64,000 nucleotides of DNA, taken from positions 33,117,101 to 33,181,100 of the forward strand of contig CM046873.1 in assembly GCA_025617745.1 (NCBI GenBank). Reading direction: 5' to 3'. The translations under genes were made by a program, and so were the position numbers. Under the pieces are notes generated by a model. It was not told the origin of the DNA. It searched no databases and saw only the letters and a program-made list of their open reading frames with translations. This document shows, in pieces, positions 47,255-57,790 of the stretch. Origin of the DNA: Heliocidaris erythrogramma. Taxonomy: Eukaryota > Echinodermata > Echinoidea > Camarodonta > Echinometridae. Every line of letters begins with the position of its first letter. Position 1 is the first letter of the stretch.

Positions 47255-48690
47255 TAGTAGACCAGCCAAGAATTTTTTTTTACTTTGGACGGCATTTTGG
47301 GGTAATGCTCGGCTTCCATGCTAAAACCCTTGCAAAAATACTGAGGAATAACGTACGGGCGGATGCCACGCCCATTTTTGCCTAAATATGCAATTTTGGG
47401 CTAAAAATTTGAAAGAATGTCAAAAATCACAATTTTAAATTTTTTGACCTAATATGTAATACCCGATTAGGACTTTTCAAGTGATATCAGATTTATTTTG
47501 AATTTCAAGTTATAAGCCTAATTAATATACAATTGGAATTTGCATATTACACACACATGTATGGCGTAATGAAACATAAAACTGTGATTTACTCAAAATA
47601 ATAGGTTGTGAAAACTACCAATATTTCAAATTTTTTTACACAATGTAAATTTGTCCAATTAAACGCTTTTTCTTGTTTAAACATATCACGTATATTGTCA
47701 TGTCATACACAGAAAAGAAATTATCCCATAAGGTGATATATAACTCATTTTATGTTATCCCCACGTGGAATGATGTATTTTTACTGGATGCGCATTTTGA
47801 ATGAAAAACACTATTTGAATGTACATCTAGAGTGTACATGTACATAAGGCAATTAACCCATGTATTATGAGTATAGTCTATGCGCCAAAAACTGAAATGT
47901 CCCCACCGCCTTAAAAATAATCTAAAATGAAGTATTTTTCTGTTGGATGGGACCATTAACTATCAAAATATGCTTCATTGCCCTAAATTAAGAGGTGGGC
48001 GTGACCCCAGGGGGGTCACTCACCACATTATGTGCTACCCACGCGCGTCCACACACTTCAAAATTGGGGGGGGGGGCGTGACCAGAAGGGCTATTGCCGT
48101 GGCAACGGATCAAAAACAATAGAATTTCAGAAAATGTCATGGATTCGTGATTAAGAAAGTACAAAAACACGTTGTAGCATTTTATAATAATGTATCACAA
48201 GTTTCTCACTTGATTAAAAGCCAAATAAGAGTTATAAAAAGTGCCCATCATGTTTGAAAATGGCGGTTGCTATGGAAACAGGAATAAAAAACTCATATTT
48301 TTGCCAAAAAAAACCTTCATGCTACCGAAAAAAGTAAATATTAATAAATTTATATTGTACATGATTATCTTCTCTTTTACAGGACAGTAACTTATCATAA
48401 TTTATTTAAGTAAAGGGGTGATGAATGTGACCACTGCATGTGTAGGCCGTTACCATAGTAACAAATACATTTATTGTATTTCTAATAAAATACAGAACTA
48501 TATTTGTTTTCAACATGAAATAATGGTAAACATCTAATATTTTTGCCGCCTGTTTCATTATATTCAAAACTTTGATATATGTATATATATAATTGTTGCC
48601 ATGGAAACAGAATGTTAATGAAGAAGACATCTTACAACTAAAGAAAGACCTGTAACTAACCAATATAAAATATATAGCAACCACATTAAC
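47255..48690 (+). repeat. Left arm of a large inverted repeat
   Basis: Reverse-complementary to 53830-55185, at perhaps 80 percent identity with indels. Landmarks: taatgctcggcttccatgct, tgaggaataacgtacgggcg, atatcagatttattttgaat, ttttacaggaca, catgaaataatggtaaacat. No ORF spans it. Confidence 0.85.
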
Positions 48691-49585
48691 AAACACCATC
48701 AGTGATTATAATCTGCTCGTTGCCTGAGAATGTGACCACTATAAGCTGTAACTAGAAAGTGGTAGCTAATACAAAAAGTGGTGTTGTCTTTCTACCAGAA
48801 TTTCTTTTTTTTCTAATGTTTTTATTGTTCTACCAGAATTTCTGTTGACTTGATTCAAATCTAGATCCAGAAGATTTGTGTCCCCAATAGAATGGGTGAT
48901 TCCAAAATTTTCGCATTGACCATGATGGCAAGACCTGCTACTTGATTCATTCAAAATTCTAGTTATATATTTATGTATTCATTTACTTATTTAGTTGAAC
49001 TTAGTCATACAGGATAAAAGCATGCTCAGTATAAAAGTGTTTTGTATCATGGTCCCGATGTAACTGGAATAAACAATAAGGTATAGCATAAATTGGTAAC
49101 AATTTTTATAAGAAAAATAGAAGTAATGTAGGCACACAATAAAAAAAAAATAACTTAACAAGTAAAAGCAACAATAATAACGGCTATGAATATTTCAAAA
49201 ATAACCAATTGAGTATATTATGTTAGGCTAAGCCTAATGTGGAATGTGGATAACATCCATGTACTAATGAGACTACATGATTAAAAAAAAAAAAAAACAT
49301 GACCGGTATAAAAAAAAAACCCATACATAGTTCCTGTTACCTTGTGGATTGTCATCTAAGATAAGAACCGTAAAAAGTCGGAGTACTTTTGAAATTTATG
49401 TTTGAAAGTCATGCAAAGATCATAATACATACTGTACATATATCGATGGTATTCATTAGGGTTAGCTGGCAACTAAGTATGGTATAATCACAAATTTAGT
49501 GTGATGTAGAGTGTAGCGACTTAAAATCGCGAGTTGGCAACTAATCAATATTGGTCACAGACCAGGGCGGCAAAGCGTCTCGTGA

Positions 49586-49623
<38 letters not shown>

Positions 49624-50635
49624 AGTAGACAGCAGCAGAAATGTAACTTCTGGGGAAAGGGGACATGCACAAGGGGGTGTTAACAGAAAAGGCACTTTTT
49701 AGGGAAAAGGGAAAGGCATAAATGGAAACTTTAAAGTGAATACATAAGTTTTAGACAATATACCCTACATTTTGAAGCCATCTCAGGAAAGATTAAAATA
49801 ATCCTATTTGTTTCTCGCTTTACATCACAGTGTGCAGTTTAGTGTGAGGGTCTGTGATGGTCTGTATATTCACTTAATTTCCAAGCGAGCTGTGACATCC
49901 AGTGGTGGATCCGGGGGGGGGGGGGGGGGGGGGGGGGGCTTTTGGCGGAGCTTTTTAAAATTAGCCCTGATAGACATTTATGACTTCGGCCCCCTATTTT
50001 GGTGGTAGAGGCTTTTCTTATTTCTTTCTGTTTTCGCTTATCACTCTTTCACATCGATACTTCGCCGCCCCTTTCAAAAATCCTGGATCTGCCAGTGACA
50101 GTAGATACTTATGAAGAAAAAGTCATCCTAGTAGGGTTCAAAGTATAATGTCATCATGAAAGACTGGGTAGACCCAGGGGCGTCGCTAGGCTTTTCTGAG
50201 TTGGGGGGGGGGGGGGGGTGTCGAGACCACTACTTTACCGACGAACCTGACTCTGTGTGCCATCGATTCCGACCGACATCATTATGTTGTTGCAAAGGAA
50301 GAAAAAGCACTTATCGAAGGAAAGGGGCACGTATCAGATTTGACTAGGGGGTTTTATTAAAAAGGAACGTATATATTACCAAAAGGGACATTTTCAGAGG
50401 TGGAAAAAGGAACATTAATTAGATAAATTTATATAGTGTAGCTACTTTATTAGTTATTCTACTGTGCTCTGATGTAATGTAACAGAACTCTCAACAATTC
50501 TACTGAATAAACACACATTATAAAGAAACTATTGGGAGGGGAAGGGGTACTTTGCAAGAGTAAATGTAGTACCTATTTGATTTGAATAGGGATAGTAATC
50601 CAAGTTAAGGATGGCTTTTATCATAGGTGGTAAGG
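48691..50635. other. Interior of the large inverted repeat: homopolymer-rich, non-coding
   Basis: Contains a duplicated ttctaccagaatttct near 48791 and 48830, very long G runs at 49589-49619 (31), 49913-49938 (26) and ~50202-50218, and short repeat ends such as ggcgtcgctaggc at 50178. No gene recognised. Confidence 0.6.
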
Positions 50636-51713
50636 GAGACCATGTTGTTCTACGCCCTGTCCAAGTCTGATGCTGGTGTCACTATTCGCTACAGATGTGA
50701 CGGTCGATTCTTCGACTTCAGGCGTCTGAAGGCAAAAACCAAAGTCCTAGAGGCCCTATATAGTAAGATACTTCCTGTTCGCAGACGATTGTGCACTTGC
50801 AGCATTGAATGAACCAGACCTGCAAGAACTTGCCACCTGTCTCGCAAAAGCAGCAAAGGCCTTTGGACTGACCATCAGCCTGCGAAAAACAGAAGTGATG
50901 CTTCAGCCTGCACCTGGTTTGACGCCTCCTGAGCCTCAGATTGAGATTGAGGGCACAACACTGAACAACGTGGAGAGCTTTACATACCTGGGAAGCTGCC
51001 TGACTTCAAACTGCAGCATGGACAAAGAAGTTTCCAACAGGCTTGCAAAAGCAGGAGCTTCCTTCGGCAGGCTATGGACACGTGTGTGGGGTGAACGAGG
51101 CATTAGACTTTCCACCAAGCTGGCAGTCTACAAGGCAGTTGGCATCACCTCTCTGCTCTACGGATGTGAGACGTGGACGCTGTACAAGAAGCAAGTCCGC
51201 ACACTTGACCAGTTCCACCTCCGCTGCTTGCGACGAATCATGGGAATTTCCTGGGAGGACAGAGTCGCCAACACTGAGGTGCTTCGCAGAGCCAAAATGC
51301 CTGGGATCGAAGTTCTCATCGTGAAAGCCCAGCTCCGGTGGGTCGGACATGTAGTGCGAATGGACGACACGCGTCTAACAAAGATGGTCTTTTTCTCTGA
51401 GCTGGCATCTGGAGCAAGAAACATTGGGAGGGCACTGAAGCGATTCAAGGACTGCCTGAAAGCCTCCCTCGAGGCCTGCGGCATTTCAGCCTTTGGATGG
51501 GAATCACTTGCCTGTGACCGCAGTGCCTGGCGCCCAGCTGTCCACAAGGGCCGTGTTAGGCTGTTCGAGGAAAAGCGCCTGGAGAGCCTGGACCAGGAGC
51601 GACAAACCCGCAAAGAGTGGATCCCCGATCCTACTTCTGCTGTTGCGTGCCCAATATGTGGCCGCGTCTGCGCGTCCGCCTTTGGGCCCCGCTCCCACCT
51701 TCGGCGGCACTGA
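50636..51713 (+). mobile_element. Non-LTR retrotransposon reverse transcriptase C-terminal fragment
   Basis: Frame 1 (50636-50760) reads LSKSDAGVTIRYRCDGRFFD and LKAKTKVLEALYS. After a frameshift near 50762 the frame continues YFLFADDCALAALNEPDLQE (RT motif C), FTYLGSCL, LLYGCETWTLY and QLRWVGHVVRMDD, ending with a zinc-finger-like CPICGRVCAS...HLRRH (C-x2-C...H-x4-H) and stop at 51711-51713. The long 302-residue frame from 50805 is largely intact and GC-rich compared with its surroundings, which suggests a younger insertion. The RT N-terminus and endonuclease are missing. The clade is not certain. It sits inside the large inverted repeat. Confidence 0.85.
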
Positions 51714-53166
51714 CGTCATTGTCGATTCGGACAGACTTCCATTAACCATTAATTAAGGGAGACTTTAATAAGAATGTGGAACTGGCACTGGTTAGAAAGA
51801 CACCTTTGTGAAGTACAAGGGTTCACTTTTCCTATTTAAAAGGGGTACTTTGGGGATATTTTAAAAGTGAAAATCTGTTCACCTCCCGGACGTAGCACTT
51901 TGCATGTCTCCGACTGTCAGATGTACAATATTGGTTAGAACATGGAACAGTTAACAAAGATTTTTCATGCAAAGGGAAGAGATAGCTAAGCGGTATCGAG
52001 ATTCCCAAACATGTGTGTCGATGCCGGGGGCATGTGGGTTATATATTATAATATATATATATATATATATATATGCGCTTAGAACATCAGTATTAAGCGC
52101 CTAATGAATGTATTGTATTATTATTATTATTATATATCCCCCGAAGTTTGAGGTGGGGGATGGCCTGTGTTATCACCCCCCCCCCAATATTTTTTGATAA
52201 AATAAGGGAGAATTGTGATACATTAACTTAAAACAAGTATCCAAATTCATTATTTATCAACATTTATTCACCCAGAAACCATTAACAGGATTCTCTAAAA
52301 TGCAAGTTTTATGGACAGATTTTTGAAAAAGATCCTGGTGTGGGATGGGGTATGGTGTGGGAGGGGGATACCCCCTCCCACGCCCTCCTGTCGCCGGTCA
52401 TCCCCAAATCTTGAACACGGATCGACACACCTGATCCCAAAGAAAGTTATAATAAATGACCTTATTGAATTCCCTGTATTCATATTAGGATTTATTTTAT
52501 AATAGATACGATCTATATAAGATAAAGTCATCTCTGTGTTTCATTCTGAAAACATAAAATCATACCCCAACAAAAATTAAAGTGCTGTCTGTATGGTAAA
52601 ACTTTTTGCACAGATTGGCACATTCATTGCTTGACTTGCATAATTTAGGATAAATGTACATTACTCCACTAGAGTCCTGGTTGTGACATTGTGTTTACAT
52701 AATACAATACACAATATCATACAGAGTATTGTTTTCACATAACCCTCTTTAATAGTCTGCTCTTCCCAAGAGTATAGAATTCCATTATCTCTATATGTAT
52801 ACATGACAAATCATCACTGAATATTGTTGTTTTCTGATATGATGTTCCACCTCCCGGAGATTGACCCATTACATTCACATGACTTTATATTTTTGGAAGG
52901 AAAATTCTATGTTTGTGGACCGCACAGTGAATTTATAATGAACCATAATGATACATATAAATGGTATGATGTTCATATAACATATATAATGTTTCCAGTA
53001 TAGTTAATGATAATTTATATTATAAAATGAAATAAAGTTTGGCTTTTGCACGACAAATTAAAAGAAAAACCCTGATATCAAAGAATTTTTCAACCATTGA
53101 TTTAGTATGCAATATCATAAATTGTAGCTTACAACTTTTTGGTAAATCTGATTCAGCATTCCTTTT
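51714..53166. other. Non-coding repeats
   Basis: (TA)n at 52047-52073; a tatatcccccga repeat end at 52132; a short repeat with gtgtcgatccgtgttca (inverted, 52405-52435) also seen at 35714-35730. No gene recognised. Confidence 0.5.
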
Positions 53167-53755
53167 GTGTTTTATTATATGAAATTTCAAATATTTCAAT
53201 TTTCTTCTCCAAGAATGTAAAACAAAGTTTGACTCCTCATAGAATGTGTATGATCATCATTATTATAACTCATTGTCATAAACTGAAGTGAATCTTTATA
53301 AACATCTATGAAAAAAATGAAATATTTGAAATTTCATATAATAAAATACAGTGAAAAAAAAAAGTGAGCTTATGACATCATCGCATCACTAATTTGCATA
53401 CAGCCCATGTTATGCATATCGCTGTTTGCAAAACATTAAAGTGCCATAAATGTCTCGTATCCGATTTGATGAATTTATAACCTTTTTTGTATAATTTTAC
53501 TTTATCGATTGAACTCAATTTGTGGGGTAAACTTGGCCTTTAAAGTTGGTTGCGGATGTGTTCCTCATGGACGTTGTCATGGTTAATAATGAGTTAAACT
53601 GTCATGCATATCACTGTCTTACGAAACAATGCAAAACATCGAAATGCCGTAAATTTCTTATTTTTATCGATGTTGATTTTTTTTACTGTTTTGTTTATTT
53701 AATTTTACTCTATTGATTCAACTCAACTCATTATTTGGGTGGACTTGGCCTTTAA
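53167..53755. mobile_element. Degenerate relative of the 26156 TTAA MITE with a repeated right end
   Basis: A hairpin at 53167-53355 (ttttattatatgaaatttca / tgaaatttcatataataaaa) is followed by two successive right ends, each finishing acttggcctttaa (53542 and 53755). The left terminus is lost. Confidence 0.65.
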
Positions 53756-53829
53756 GGCACACAAGCTGATTCTGATAGCTACGGGGAAAAACAATTATGG
53801 TTCATTTGATATTGTTCAAATTCAGTTTG

Positions 53830-55185
53830 TTTAACATTTATTTTGTATTGGTAGGTCACATTCCTTTCTTTGGTTTAAAGATTTCATCTTCATTAACATT
53901 CGGTTTCCATGGTAACAGTTTTTATAAATCCAATTTAGCTCTACTCCAATTAACTAAATATTTTTAATCAAACGGCAAAAATTATTAGATGTTTACCATT
54001 ATTTCATGTTGAAAACAACCATAGTATTTTGTTAGAAATACAACACAATAAATATATTTGTTACCATGGTAACTGCATACACATGTAATAGTCACATCCA
54101 TTACACCTTTATTAAGTTTACTAACAACTTATGATAAGTTAGTGTCCTGTAAAAGAGAAAATAATAATAGTCAATACAAATATTTACTTCTTGTTTAGGG
54201 ATTTTTTCTCAAATATCAGTTTTGTTCTTGCTGTTTCCATGGAAACATCCATTTTCAACATGATGGACACTTTTTATAACTCTCATTTGGGTTTTAATCA
54301 AGTGAGAAAAACTTTTGATACATTATTGTAAAATGTTACAATGTGTTTTTGTACTTTCTTAATCCTAATACATGACATTTTCCTGAAATTCTATTGTTTT
54401 TGATCCGTTGCCATGGTAATAGCCCTTGTGGTCACGCCCACCTCTTAATTTAGGGCAAAGAAGTATATTTTGAGAGTTAATAGTCCCATCTAACAGAACA
54501 AAAACTTCATTTAAGATTATTTCTAAGGGGGTGGGGACATTTCAGTTTTGGCCCATAGACTACACTGATAATACATGCGATAATTGCATTATGTACTCTA
54601 GATGTACCTTCAAATAGTGTTTTTCATTCAAAATGCGCATCCAGTAAAAATACATCATTCCACTTGGGATAACATAAAATGAGTTATCTATCACCTTCTC
54701 GGATGATTTCTTTTCTATGTGTGACATGGCAATATACATGATATGTTTAATCAAGAAAAGGCGTTTAAATTGACAAATTTACATTGTGTAAAAACTTTGA
54801 AATATTGGTAGTTTTCACAACCTATTATTTTGAGTAAATCACAGTTTTATGTTTCATTGCGCCATACATGTGTGTGTAATATCCAACTTTCAAGTGTATA
54901 TTAATCAGGTTTATAACTTGAAACTCAAAATAAATCTGATATCATTTGAAAATTCTTAATCAGGTATTACATATTACCTCAAAAAGTAAAAAATTGTGAT
55001 TTCTGACATTCTTTCAAATTTTTAGCCAAAAACGGCATTTTTAGGCAAAAATGCGCGTGGCATCCGCCCGTACCTTATTCCTCAGTATTTTTGCAAGAGT
55101 TTTAGCATGGATGCCGAGCATTACCCAAATGCCGTCGAATCTTTTTCTAGAGCCTTTTTTGATGTTTGGCTGGCCTACTAAAATG
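53830..55185 (-). repeat. Right arm of a large inverted repeat
   Basis: Landmarks matching 47255-48690 inverted: atgtttaccattatttcatg, ataaatctgatatcatttga, cgcccgtaccttattcctca, atggatgccgagcattaccc. The whole structure spans about 7.9 kb. Confidence 0.85.
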
Positions 55186-56086
55186 TGAGGTCACAATTGA
55201 GTGCACTTTTGTCATTTGTTGAAATTGAGAAAAGCTCGACGAACAACTCCTTGGAAAGTCACAAAGTTGTGTTTTTATGTCGATTTAAGTTATTTCTCGC
55301 GATATGTTTGTTACCAATGACTGCAGAAAGTTTTGAAGTAAATTTTGATTATTGTTACATAATGTCAATAAAGATATAATTTTAAATTATTGCAATTTCT
55401 CCAGTGGTCAGGAAAACGAAACGCCGCTAGCGATGACAAGATGATGGTCCCATATATTGATTTTCATGTTGTAATTGATATCTAGAAAGAAATAGCCGTA
55501 TGTTTAGGAGAATCATTTATTAAAATTGACATTTGTCAAGCTTCCACGGAGGTCAGTCCACTGCAGTGGAGCCAGATGTAGCCTAAGTTGAACAACCGAC
55601 GATACAGAGAGACTGAAGCTTTTGGTGTATACTTCATACAGAGGCGAGCTGCTAATTCGTAGTTAACTTAGATCTAGCCTAGGCCTAGACCAAAAACTGT
55701 CTTCAGACTCGGACAGTCTCAGTGAGTCAGTCTCTCTGACTCTGTATCGTCGGTTGTTTCACTGAGTCTGAGACTACGTATGGCTCACTATGGGGAAGGT
55801 TGACAAATGTACGTTTTAATGAATAATTCCCCATAACTGACGGTTATTTCTGTCTAATTCATAGTGTGATTTTATATCAGTCTGTTAAGGCTAAAACTAG
55901 CCCCAGCTTCCATCAATTGATCATCTCACTTTTCCCTCAGCAAATATTTATTTTTATAGGTCTACTGACACTTTTTACTGAAGTCAAGATCAATCAAAAA
56001 CAAAGTGAAATGTGATCTATCCTCCAAGAAGTCTGAGAGTAAGAATGAGAGTGATAATCTGTGCAGGTCCAGGGGCCAGGGCCCTC
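55186..56086. other. Non-coding; contains one hairpin
   Basis: aacaaccgacgatacagaga (55591) and, inverted, tctgtatcgtcggttgttt (55741) form a ~170-bp inverted structure. Otherwise nothing recognised. Confidence 0.5.
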
Positions 56087-56169
56087 GGTAGACTAGATTT
56101 TTGCCTAATGCCATGGTGCTTAATTACCCTAACTAAGCACCATGGCAAGAGGCATAAATTTAGTCTACC
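56087..56169. repeat. 83-nt hairpin with 36-bp arms and a short loop
   Basis: ggtagactagatttttgcct...ccatggtgctta at the left, taagcaccatgg...aaatttagtctacc at the right, with about four mismatches and a loop of ~11 nt. Size and shape resemble a microRNA precursor, but a tiny fold-back repeat is equally possible. Confidence 0.6.
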
Positions 56170-56173
56170 GCTA

Positions 56174-56410
56174 CAGGGGCGTATCCAGGATTTCCCAATA
56201 GGGGGCGCCAGGCATTATTGATCACCGTCCTGGGGGAGGGGGTGCCCCCTCCCTTTGCTTCTGAAGAAGGGCTGAGATGCAAAATGATTATTTGTGACCA
56301 ATTTTGAAGCCTATTTAATGAACACCTTTTTTTTTCCAATTCTTTTTTTTTACGACGGCCAATAGGGGGGGGGGGCGCACCTGTTGCGCCACCCCCTGGA
56401 TACGCCACTG
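56174..56410. mobile_element. Fold-back MITE with CGCTA target duplication
   Basis: CAGGGGCGTATCCAGGATTT (left) and CCCCCTGGATACGCCACTG (right) are inverted ends. CGCTA lies on both sides (56169-56173 and 56411-56415). It contains a G homopolymer near the right end. Confidence 0.7.
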
Positions 56411-56558
56411 CGCTATTAAACCCTAGTAAGGGTTAAATGTAGGGGCACCCCGGGCTTATGATTTATGATAATAAGTGAAACATCTTTAATTATGATAATC
56501 TAGACTGTACTATGCTTTTATTACCACCAGGATCTTATCTGTTCTCTTTTAATTGCAG

Positions 56559-56680
56559 AGCTATCACTGGTAAAATGGACTAAAGTAGTGCAATGGCACC
56601 AGGACCAGATCATCGTATATCGTGATACCTGTAGACTTTGTCATCTACTCACTGCAGGAATCCCAAGTTGAGCTGGCAAG
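56559..56680 (+). other. Possible internal exon of an unrecognised transcript
   Basis: A strong acceptor (ctgttctcttttaattgcag, ending 56558) and a donor (ggcaag|gtaaac) bound a 122-bp block. One frame reads LSLVKWTKVVQWHQDQIIVY, then RDTCRLCHLLTAGIPS and a stop, matching nothing I know. Could be a 3' coding exon or non-coding RNA. Confidence 0.3.
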
Positions 56681-57158
56681 GTAAACTTGATTTTGTAAAA
56701 TAGAGACCTCTAAACCCTTATGATTTGTGTCTTTAATTTTGACATAGTCATACGTAGCCTAGTCCAGTCAGCTCTGTTACTAGATTAGATTATAAATATT
56801 TAGACTTATACATGCACATGTACATTGTATCTGTTTCCTGTAGACCCTATAGTCTACGTTCAAAATCAAATTTCTGAAGTCATGTAGATTATGTTGAGAG
56901 TACCTGCTTACTTAGTTACTAGAGGTTTAGGTCTAGGATCTAATTTGGAATAGTAGATGATCATATTTACTTCTGTTAAGATTTAAACCTAAATGTACAT
57001 GTCTACTACATTGTATCAAGGGAAAAAATAAAACAAAAACAAAAACTGAAAACATAAAACTAGAAATGTACCAATTCTTTTTTGTTCCCGAAAACCAAGT
57101 CTACAGTTTACATCAAGTTTAATATATCTTTCCCTTTCTTTTTGTCTTCATTATACAG

Positions 57159-57790
57159 GTTGTCCAATGAAGCTCAGTTACGGTACATGGCTTGTTCAGG
57201 TCACAAAGGATCAAAGTATTCTTAAATATTACTTCAAGTTTTACTAGTAAATGATAGTTTTTTCGAGATTTATTGCTAGTTAACATAATGGCGAATATTC
57301 TAAATCTAAGGAATGCATATATTTCTGAGCTGGACATTGAATGTCAAAATGTGGGTCAGGTGCAAAAACCTAAGTGTTTGTCCAACTAGACCAATAAATC
57401 TGACCCTTTTTTTTGGGGGGGGGGGGGGAGGGGGTGTGGTATTGCAGGCAGTTAACATTTCACTCCTATAGCCCCTTTATAGATACACCCAAAAATATGT
57501 ATTTTTGATATGATAAAAGCCATGACATTGACTACCAGTGGTGTCCCTCTTATAGGTACACATAGTTTGATATTTCAGGTACATGTATAAAAAGAAATTG
57601 TAGTTGGTGTGAATTGTTATTTGAAACATAATTACGAGAAAGTGATAAATCTTGAGCATAATTCGTGAATACTTTTCACACTTCACATATTTCATCAAAA
57701 CTTTTTAATGTTAGGCACTGTCAATTGTCATGTCACCTGAAGCTATATTTAGTCTGTGAATAAAAGGAATAAATTTGTAAAATCAAATAA
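57159..57790 (+). other. Possible terminal exon with polyadenylation signals
   Basis: Acceptor tctttttgtcttcattatacag ends at 57158; AATAAA occurs at 57759-57764 and 57768-57773. Pairs naturally with the block at 56559-56680. No protein recognised. A G run at 57415-57429 lies inside. Confidence 0.28.
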
